A stretch of 64,000 nucleotides of DNA from Stygiobacter sp. RIFOXYC2_FULL_38_25 (GTDB taxonomy: Bacteria; Bacteroidota; Ignavibacteria; Ignavibacteriales; Melioribacteraceae): contig MHAZ01000012.1 in the NCBI GenBank assembly GCA_001803165.1, positions 62,001-126,000 of the forward strand. The letters run 5' to 3'. The notes below the pieces were generated by a model, which was not told where the DNA came from, did no database searches, and worked only from the letters and a program-made list of their open reading frames with translations. A program made the position numbers and the translations under genes. Below, in pieces: positions 58,105 through 64,000 of the stretch; position 1 is the stretch's first letter; the number at the start of each line of letters is the position of its first letter.

Positions 58105-59267
58105 ACTTTTCCCACGGTTAATGGAATTTCTGCTACAAGCATAGTTCCGTTATTGGTAAATGAATCAATTTTAAGTTTTCCGTTATAACTCTCTACTCGC
58201 TCTTTCATGTTAATTAGTCCCATGCCATGGTTAGAGCTTTTTAAAGTTGTATTCACATCAAAGCCAATTCCATTATCTGAAATTATTAGGCGAATTAACT
58301 TTGGTGAATAAACTAATTGAATGCTGTAACTTGTTGCTTTTGCATACTTAATAATATTGTTAATCGCTTCTTGCACTATTCTATAAAGTGTAGTTTCAAG
58401 CCTGCCTTCAAACCGTATTTCTTTTCCTACTGCATTAATTTCGCCGCAAATTCCGGTATCATTGTAAACCTTATCAACTAAATTTTTTATTGCGCTTAGT
58501 AATCCCATTTCTTCTAATAATCTTGGCTTAAGGGAATAAGTAATTTCCTTTAATTCGCTGATGATATCTTCTATGTTGGCAACCAAATCTTCGTAATAGT
58601 CATATTGAGCTGGGTTATTCGATTCTTCTTGCAGGCGCAGCAGTTTTATTCTGAGCAAAGAAAGGCTTTGTCCAATTCCATCGTGAAGTCCGGATGAAAT
58701 CCTTTTCCTTTCTTCTTCGATTAAATCCTGAAGTCTTTCGGATAGGTTTTTTAACTTTATTTGATAATCAATGAGTGCTTCTTCGAATTTTTTTAATTCA
58801 GTTATATCTCTAAAGTAAAGTTGAGCAAGATTTAGTTTGGAATCGCCACGGTATAGAATAGAGAAATACCTTTCACCAATTTTTTGTGTGATATTTTTAG
58901 TTTCGTTACTAATTATTGAGCTTTCAGGCAAATTTAAAGTAGGTACAAGGTCGCTTATTCTTTTTCCAATCAATGGTAAATCCGGGAACACTGACTGAGC
59001 AGCTTTGTTGGTTTCTAATATTTCGCCAAACCGGTTTAATCTAATTACCGGATCGGGGTCTAACTGGGCAAAGAGTGCCATCATTTGAGCGGATTTAAGT
59101 TCCAAATTTAGCTTTTCTTGCTTAAAACGCTCGTTTAGAGGATTTATTCCATATTTATAGAAAAAATATACTGTACCAAACAACGCAAGAACTGCCAAAA
59201 GTGATATATAGATGGGGTTTTGAGGATCTCGTAAAGCGTTGAATATTTCTTCTTTCATACTTATCAA
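58074..59267 (-). CDS. Sensor histidine kinase (HisKA_3 type) with PAS domain
   Basis: 397 residues. One N-terminal membrane helix (about 20-38), a PAS-like sensor (about 60-155, PDPVIRLNRFGEILETNKAAQ), a short coiled segment, a HisKA_3 dimerisation domain with the phospho-histidine His195 in SSGLHDGIGQSLSLLRIKL, and a GHKL ATPase (YRIVQEAINNIIKYAKA, SDNGIGFDV, GMGLINMKERVESYNG). No periplasmic loop, so it likely reads an intracellular or membrane signal. Start is TTG at 59267 or, more likely, ATG at 59258. It precedes the response regulator with a 31-nt overlap and heads the operon with the three membrane proteins. Confidence 0.93.
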   Translation of the reverse strand: MISMKEEIFNALRDPQNPIYISLLAVLALFGTVYFFYKYGINPLNERFKQEKLNLELKSAQMMALFAQLDPDPVIRLNRFGEILETNKAAQSVFPDLPLIGKRISDLVPTLNLPESSIISNETKNITQKIGERYFSILYRGDSKLNLAQLYFRDITELKKFEEALIDYQIKLKNLSERLQDLIEEERKRISSGLHDGIGQSLSLLRIKLLRLQEESNNPAQYDYYEDLVANIEDIISELKEITYSLKPRLLEEMGLLSAIKNLVDKVYNDTGICGEINAVGKEIRFEGRLETTLYRIVQEAINNIIKYAKATSYSIQLVYSPKLIRLIISDNGIGFDVNTTLKSSNHGMGLINMKERVESYNGKLKIDSFTNNGTMLVAEIPLTVGKVWHTQDQYAS

Positions 59268-59379
59268 ACTAGAGCCCTTTATATCCCGGAATAGCTTAAA
59301 ATCTAACCCAATATAATTTATTATTTTAAAAATAAAAGCGCAGAACTTATTCCCTTTTAACTACAATACGCTTAATTAC

Positions 59380-59411
59380 TTGTATTATTATCGGGCGAAT
59401 GTGTAAATTTG
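59380..59411 (+). promoter_or_regulatory. Bacteroidota-type promoter candidate for lgt
   Basis: TTG at 59380-59382, 21 bp, then TAAATTTG at 59404-59411, matching the phylum consensus. lgt starts about 60 bp further on. Confidence 0.5.
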
Positions 59412-59469
59412 TTTCAACTCAATAGCTGAAAAGCATTCGGGTTGGTTTCTTCCCCTTTTCTTAACTTTT

Positions 59470-60267
59470 GTGCGAGGGCGTGTGATTTATTGGGATGTTA
59501 GTCCGGATATATTTTCTATTGGACCCGTAACAATCCGCTGGTACGGTCTTCTTTTTGCGGCTTCTTTCATAGTTGGATATCAGCTAATGATGGTAATATT
59601 CAATAAAGAGGGACGCTCCGAAAAGGATTTAAATGATTTGGTTTGGTATATGGTAATTGGTACAGTAGCCGGCGCCAGACTTGGTCATTGTTTGTTTTAC
59701 AGTCCCGAATATTACCTTTCTCATCCGTTGGAAATTCTGATGGTTTGGAAAGGCGGCTTAGCAAGTCATGGGGCAGCCATAGCTATTCCTCTTTCGCTTT
59801 ACTTGTATATAAGATCGAGAAAAGGATTCACTTTTCTTTGGATAATGGATAGAGTGGTTATTACTGTAGCACTTTCCGGGTTCTTTATCAGAATGGGAAA
59901 TCTTTTTAATTCCGAGATTTTCGGCAAGCCAACTGATGTTCCATGGGCATTTGTTTTTTCTATTGTTGATGGACAACCTCGTCACCCAACTCAAATTTAT
60001 GAAGCGCTAGCGTATTTGATGATCTTCATCTTACTTTTAGTTATGTATTTGCGTTCTCAAGGAAAGATCAGAGAAGGTAAGCTGTTTGGCATCTTCCTAA
60101 TACTTGTTTTTGGCTTCAGATTTTTTGTAGAATTTATAAAAGAAAACCAAAGCCAGTTTGAAGAAGGCTTAATATTAAATATGGGACAACTGCTTAGCAT
60201 TCCGTTGGTGCTAATGGGAATTTATATTTTAACTGTCAAAGAGAAAAAAACAATCAAATTACAGTAA
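59470..60267 (+). CDS. lgt: Prolipoprotein diacylglyceryl transferase
   Basis: 265 residues, seven membrane helices. It moves diacylglycerol from phosphatidylglycerol to the lipobox cysteine of prolipoproteins, the first step of lipoprotein maturation. Motifs: IFSIGPVTIRWYGLLFA at the N-terminus, GGLASHGAAIAI, and the signature IRMGNLFNSEIFG with the conserved Gly-Asn-x-x-Asn-x-Glu pattern, then PRHPTQIYEAL. The start is GTG at 59470; a second GTG at 59482 would give a start closer to other members. It serves the several lipoproteins in this window, such as BamD, the OmpA-like and VOC proteins. Confidence 0.94.
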   Translation: MRGRVIYWDVSPDIFSIGPVTIRWYGLLFAASFIVGYQLMMVIFNKEGRSEKDLNDLVWYMVIGTVAGARLGHCLFYSPEYYLSHPLEILMVWKGGLASHGAAIAIPLSLYLYIRSRKGFTFLWIMDRVVITVALSGFFIRMGNLFNSEIFGKPTDVPWAFVFSIVDGQPRHPTQIYEALAYLMIFILLLVMYLRSQGKIREGKLFGIFLILVFGFRFFVEFIKENQSQFEEGLILNMGQLLSIPLVLMGIYILTVKEKKTIKLQ

Positions 60268-60288
60268 CAATTTTGGGAATAACAATAC

Positions 60289-61446
60289 ATGAATTTTCGT
60301 TTCCAGACAAACTTTTTAGTTTTGGGTTTATTTGCCCTTCCGTTTTTAATTGCATTCAAAAGTGAAATACCAAATAAAATATATGATGCTTCAAAAGACA
60401 CTTTACGTTATGATGGGGAAAAGCATTTAAGAAATATTCGCCAGCTAACATTTGGCGGAAACAACGCTGAAGCATATTGGAGCTTTGATAGCAAACAGCT
60501 CATTTTCCAAAGTGATTGGAAAACTTTACACAACCAAGGCTGCGATCAAATTTTTACAATGAACATTGATGGCTCTTCGTATAAAAACGGCAAGAAATAT
60601 CAGCTTGTTTCAACGGGAAAAGGTAGAACAACATGCAGTTACTTTTTGAAAGATGGTAGGATTGTTTTTGCTTCTACTCACGAAGGAAATGAGAGCTGCC
60701 CGGAAAGCAAAATGTTTGCCGGCGGAAGATATGTTTGGCCGCTTTTTGATACTTATGATATTTTTACCTCGAATGCGGATGGCTCTAATATACAACTGCT
60801 AATTGGCGGAAAAGGATACGATGCCGAAGCAACTGCATCGCCGGATGGAAAGTATATTATCTTTACATCAACCCGCAGCGGTGATCTCGAATTGTGGCGC
60901 TATGAAATCAAAACTAAAAAATTTCTTCAGCTAACCAACACACTTGGTTATGATGGCGGCGCGTTCTTTTCCCGCGACTCCAAACATATTGTTTGGCGTG
61001 CAAGCAGACCGATTGGTGAAGAAGCAGAAACTTATAAAAAACTTTTAAACGATGGCTATGTAGAACCGAAAGCGCTGAATATTTACGTTGCTGATATTGA
61101 TGGGAAAAATGTTAAACAAGTAACAAATCTTCCAGGTGCAAATTGGGCGCCTTTCTTTCATCCTGAAGGAAAGAAAATTTTGTTCTGCTCCAATCATCAT
61201 TCGCAAAAAGAGGGCGGCAGAAGATTTGATGTTTTTATGATAAATGTTGATGGAACCGGCTTAGAACAAATTACAAATTCCGGTTTGTTCGATGCGTTCC
61301 CAATGTTCTCTTTCGACGGAAAGAAAATTGCTTTTTGTTCTAACAGGCAAGCGGATAGAAAGCCGACTCGTGATACTAATGTTTTTGTTGCAGATTGGAT
61401 TGATGAACCGGAAAGCGTTGATTTAAATTTCAAATCGGTCCGGTAA
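60289..61446 (+). CDS. Exported TolB-like PD40 beta-propeller protein
   Basis: 385 residues. A hydrophobic N-terminus (FLVLGLFALPFLIAF) acts as signal or anchor. PD40-type blades follow: RQLTFGGNNAEAYWSFDSKQLIFQS, ASPDGKYIIFTSTRSGDLELW, FSRDSKHIVWRAS, FHPEGKKILFCSNHHS and FSFDGKKIAFCSNRQ. The last 17 residues are polar. It is related to TolB but without its N-terminal domain. Probably periplasmic; ligand unknown. It starts 21 nt after lgt. Confidence 0.85.
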   Translation: MNFRFQTNFLVLGLFALPFLIAFKSEIPNKIYDASKDTLRYDGEKHLRNIRQLTFGGNNAEAYWSFDSKQLIFQSDWKTLHNQGCDQIFTMNIDGSSYKNGKKYQLVSTGKGRTTCSYFLKDGRIVFASTHEGNESCPESKMFAGGRYVWPLFDTYDIFTSNADGSNIQLLIGGKGYDAEATASPDGKYIIFTSTRSGDLELWRYEIKTKKFLQLTNTLGYDGGAFFSRDSKHIVWRASRPIGEEAETYKKLLNDGYVEPKALNIYVADIDGKNVKQVTNLPGANWAPFFHPEGKKILFCSNHHSQKEGGRRFDVFMINVDGTGLEQITNSGLFDAFPMFSFDGKKIAFCSNRQADRKPTRDTNVFVADWIDEPESVDLNFKSVR

Positions 61447-61475
61447 TTTCAAATCTTTCTTTATTGGAAAGGTAA

Positions 61476-61901
61476 ATGACAGAAAAAGAATTTATTTCGA
61501 AATGGATTGATAAGATTCGCGTAGAGCTGAAAAAGTTTCCTGGAGACTTTTTAAAAGGTGAAGAATGCACAACTCTAAATTTGCCTCCTAAGTTGCTGAT
61601 TTTTCCTCCACCGCTATTTAACACTTATCAGGTTATTGATGAAAGCGGCGAGACTGTGTTTTCTACAGATGAACACTTTAAAGCTAAGTATGTTATTTAT
61701 GCTAACCGAACAAGACCAAAGGAGCTTCAAATTCCGGTTAATGATCTGCGCATTTACGAAATTGTCCGTGATTACGAAAAACATTTAGATACCTTCCTCA
61801 AAGAGATGGAATTAGAGTTTAAGAAATTGTTTGCTAATCCAAAAGGGTTCAAACGTATATCTTTGCAAATCTTTAATTCTCTGGATTTAATACGACACTA
61901 A
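61476..61901 (+). CDS. Small conserved-looking protein of unknown function
   Basis: 141 residues, no signal or membrane segment. Features: an N-terminal helix (EKEFISKWIDKIRVELKKFPGDFL), LPPKLLIFPPPLFNTYQVIDESGETVFSTDEHFKAKYVIYAN, and a C-terminal helical part (YEKHLDTFLKEMELEFKKLFANPKGFKRISLQIFNSL). I do not recognise a family. It is directly followed by the rRNA methyltransferase gene with one base between stop and start, so the two are probably co-translated, which hints at an RNA- or translation-linked role. Ribosome site GGAAAGGTAA. Confidence 0.72.
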   Translation: MTEKEFISKWIDKIRVELKKFPGDFLKGEECTTLNLPPKLLIFPPPLFNTYQVIDESGETVFSTDEHFKAKYVIYANRTRPKELQIPVNDLRIYEIVRDYEKHLDTFLKEMELEFKKLFANPKGFKRISLQIFNSLDLIRH

Positions 61902-61902
61902 A

Positions 61903-63330
61903 TTGATTGAATTAAGCGAAAACATTTCCAGCTACATTCTCAAATACTTTGGAGAAGATTACCTCCGCCGGTATCAATCCTATTTTGAAAGCGAGTACAA
62001 ACCATACATCCGTTTTTCCCGCAACACAAATGCCGATGAATTAATCACACGCTTAAATGCATACGGAATCATTCTTGAAAAAGTTGAGAATGTTCCCTTT
62101 GCTTATCAAGTGATTGAAGGAAGCAATGTCGCCGGAAAAACTCTTGAGTTCATACTTGGCAAATATTACATACAAAGCTTGTCTTCAATGATTCCACCTC
62201 TTGTGCTCAATCCATCTACATCAGATAAAGTTTTGGATTTATGTGCCGCTCCCGGCTCTAAAACAACTCAGCTTGCAGAAATGATGTGCAACACCGGAAC
62301 GTTAATAGCTAACGAAGTTTCAACGGATCGTTTAAAAAGTTTGGTGTTTAATGTTGATAAAATGAATTTAGCTAACACGGGAATTCTTCACGGTCGCGGT
62401 GAATTGCTGAGTACGGTTTATCAAAACTATTTTGATAAAGTTTTGGTTGATGCGCCGTGCAGCGCACTGGGAATAACACAGAAGAAAGGGGAGGTAAGCA
62501 ACTGGTGGAATGAAAATAAACTTGTTGCGTTTACAGAAATGCAAATGAAGCTGCTTGTTGCGGCAATAAAAGCTTGCAAACCCGGCGGAGAAATTGTTTA
62601 CTCAACTTGTACGCTTTCCGTTGAAGAAAACGAACTTGCTCTTAATCGCATTTTGCAAAAATATCCGGTTGAACTTGTTGAAGTAAAATTACCGGTAAAA
62701 AGCCGTGCGGCGTTAAGCTCAATTGAAATTACTATTCTTCATAGCTCAATTCCGCTTGCGCACAGAATAGTTCCTTGGGAAATTGATTCCGAAGGATTCT
62801 TTGTTGCGAAACTAAAAAAGATTGATGAAACCGAACGGATTAAAGAGGGAAGCAAATTTACAAATGAGACTCAGCTTGTTAACGCCGGCAACGCGAAAAT
62901 AAAAAAGCAGCTCGAGGCCTTATCGGATTACTTTGGTATTAGCTGGGAAGTGTTAAACCGTTATAAATATCTTCTGCGAAGTAAAGATATATACTTTTCA
63001 GATGCAGCATGGCATTCGTACAACCTCGATTCTTTTGTGCGCATCGGTTCAAAGCTTGGTTCGATTGAGAAACGTGGTTACATTCAACTCCATACGCTTG
63101 CTGCTCAAATATTTGCGAATAACATTACCAAGAATATTATCGAGCTTATAGAGAAGCACGATATTGAAATCTATCTTAGCGGCGGAACAATTAAACGAGA
63201 TTTTGGCGTAGCCGGACAAATGATTGTTAAATACAGGGGCGATGTTATTGGAACTGCTGTTTCTTCCAAAGATGGTTTGAAAAGTCAATTCCCAAGAGAG
63301 TACCGAACACAAGAAATAATTGTAGCGTAA
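61903..63330 (+). CDS. RsmB/RsmF-type rRNA m5C methyltransferase
   Basis: 475 residues, TTG start coupled to the preceding gene. S-adenosylmethionine-dependent cytosine-5 RNA methyltransferase of the NOL1/NOP2/Sun group. Visible: motif I DLCAAPGSKTTQLAE, motif IV VDAPCSALG, motif VI YSTCTLSVEENE with the catalytic cysteine, and a C-terminal PUA-like part ending GDVIGTAVSSKDGLKSQFPREYRTQEIIVA. The length and extended C-terminus resemble RsmF (YebU, m5C1407 of 16S rRNA) more than RsmB, but the target base cannot be fixed from the sequence. A hairpin follows the stop. Confidence 0.88.
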   Translation: MIELSENISSYILKYFGEDYLRRYQSYFESEYKPYIRFSRNTNADELITRLNAYGIILEKVENVPFAYQVIEGSNVAGKTLEFILGKYYIQSLSSMIPPLVLNPSTSDKVLDLCAAPGSKTTQLAEMMCNTGTLIANEVSTDRLKSLVFNVDKMNLANTGILHGRGELLSTVYQNYFDKVLVDAPCSALGITQKKGEVSNWWNENKLVAFTEMQMKLLVAAIKACKPGGEIVYSTCTLSVEENELALNRILQKYPVELVEVKLPVKSRAALSSIEITILHSSIPLAHRIVPWEIDSEGFFVAKLKKIDETERIKEGSKFTNETQLVNAGNAKIKKQLEALSDYFGISWEVLNRYKYLLRSKDIYFSDAAWHSYNLDSFVRIGSKLGSIEKRGYIQLHTLAAQIFANNITKNIIELIEKHDIEIYLSGGTIKRDFGVAGQMIVKYRGDVIGTAVSSKDGLKSQFPREYRTQEIIVA

Positions 63331-63357
63331 AAAAGGCAAGTTCAACACTCGCCTTTT
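63331..63357. terminator. Terminator between methyltransferase and glnA
   Basis: AAAAGGC (63331-63337) and GCCTTTT (63351-63357) form a stem followed by TCTTTAT; on the minus strand the same stem is followed by a T-run. It separates two convergent genes. Confidence 0.7.
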
Positions 63358-63403
63358 CTTTATCTAAATCTAACTACTAAATACTATTTACTAATTACTG
63401 TTT

Positions 63404-64000
63404 TTACACATCAAAGTATTGCTCAAACTCGAATGGAGTTGGACGCAACGCTGCCGGTTTAATTTCCTTAACGGTCTTGTAATTAATCCAAGTATTGATA
63501 ACATCTTCAGTAAACACTCCGCCTTTCAATAAGAATTCGTGATCATCAGCTAAAGCTTTTAATGCGTGACCAAGAGATTCCGGTGTAGATGGAACGTCTT
63601 TCAATTCTTCCGGAGACATATCATAAATATCTTTATCAAGCGGTTCACCCGGATCAATTCTGTTTTGAACGCCATCAAGACCAGCCATTAAGATTGCAGA
63701 GAATGCTAAGTAAGGATTTGCAGAAGGATCTGGACAGCGGAATTCAACACGCTTTGCTTTTGGCGAGTTTCCAAAAGGAATTCTGATAGAAGCGCTTCTA
63801 TTATTCGATGAATAAGCCAAGTTAACCGGCGCTTCAAATCCCGGAACCAAACGTTTGTAAGAGTTGGTAGTTGGATTTGTAATAGCTAATAAAGCCGGAG
63901 CGTGTTTTAATAATCCACCAATAAAGTGAAGAGCCATTTCACTTAAGCCGGCATATCCGCCACCGGCAAAGAGTGGTTTTCCCTTCAACCATAAACTTGT
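63404..64000 (-). CDS. glnA: Glutamine synthetase type I, 3' part (start outside window)
   Basis: The last about 199 codons of glutamine synthetase, which condenses glutamate and ammonia with ATP. Seen are [34 protein letters not shown] (glutamate/ammonia site region), [28 protein letters not shown], and the end segment [13 protein letters not shown]. The adenylylation-tyrosine segment around [12 protein letters not shown] contains a Tyr in the expected place, suggesting adenylylation is possible. The frame remains open to the window edge, so the gene continues beyond position 64000. Confidence 0.95.
   Translation of the reverse strand, partial: TSLWLKGKPLFAGGGYAGLSEMALHFIGGLLKHAPALLAITNPTTNSYKRLVPGFEAPVNLAYSSNNRSASIRIPFGNSPKAKRVEFRCPDPSANPYLAFSAILMAGLDGVQNRIDPGEPLDKDIYDMSPEELKDVPSTPESLGHALKALADDHEFLLKGGVFTEDVINTWINYKTVKEIKPAALRPTPFEFEQYFDV

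Noticed and set aside
1-64000. CRISPR arrays, tRNA or rRNA genes, and transposase or integrase genes
   Set aside because: None was seen. The repeats found are spaced irregularly or are paired inverted termini, and no cloverleaf-like or rRNA-like sequence was noticed by eye.

Overview
The window is a 64 kb chromosomal stretch of low-to-moderate GC. Two 60-base spot counts gave 25/60 G+C in aceE (19081-19140) and 17/60 in the dprA-like gene (45301-45360). The gene content points to the Bacteroidota/Chlorobiota/Ignavibacteriota assemblage, most likely an Ignavibacteriota-type bacterium. The reasons are a PorQ-like type IX secretion protein, a secreted metalloprotease with a type IX-style C-terminal tail, DUF5916, PD40 and PQQ-type beta-propeller proteins, a homodimeric AceE-type pyruvate dehydrogenase, and two TAnnTTTG promoter candidates. 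This is inferred from gene families only; there is no rRNA or tRNA in the window.

Layout. 1-9.9 kb is housekeeping: pyk with a Lon-family protease on the minus strand, then mfd, a haem-binding protein, a CorA-like transporter and a DUF72 protein. 9.9-17.6 kb is accessory: an orphan antitoxin between repeats, a hydroxylaminobenzene-mutase-like protein, an HxlR regulator with a palindromic operator, SRPBCC proteins, an ArsR/SRPBCC/DoxX/DUF4256 operon, then three minus-strand genes (VOC lipoprotein, small lipoprotein, TIR protein) whose upstream regions share a repeat. 17.8-23 kb holds aceE and aceF, with two near-identical 120-bp inverted-repeat elements bracketing aceE. 23-28.5 kb has envelope proteins and a four-gene unit headed by an LCAT-like lipase. 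28.5-34 kb contains a RibD-like deaminase/ATPase fusion gene between a DUF5916 gene and a damaged copy of that gene's 3' end. 34-42 kb carries exported beta-propeller and hydrolase genes, an ArsR/GIY-YIG pair with twin operators, and lpd, which supplies the E3 for the pyruvate dehydrogenase encoded 15 kb away.

43-46.4 kb is an AT-rich two-gene unit, a RecQ-like helicase fused to a phosphoribosyltransferase followed by a DprA-like protein. It is the best candidate here for a DNA-conflict or defence system. 46.5-55.3 kb returns to core functions: porQ, htpX, then a run with bamD, a thioesterase, an FG-GAP protein, the type IX-type metalloprotease and ccmAB. 55.3-59.3 kb is a histidine kinase/response regulator pair followed by three tandem copies of an unrecognised multi-pass membrane protein, each preceded by a copy of the regulator's 3' end. 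The window closes with lgt, a TolB-like propeller protein, a small unknown, an RsmB/RsmF-type rRNA methyltransferase and the 3' part of glnA.

A recurring theme is duplicated gene 3' ends next to accessory genes (DUF72/antitoxin, DUF5916/deaminase-ATPase, response regulator/membrane proteins) together with several families of 100-140 bp terminal-inverted-repeat elements. No transposase, integrase, CRISPR array or RNA gene was seen.
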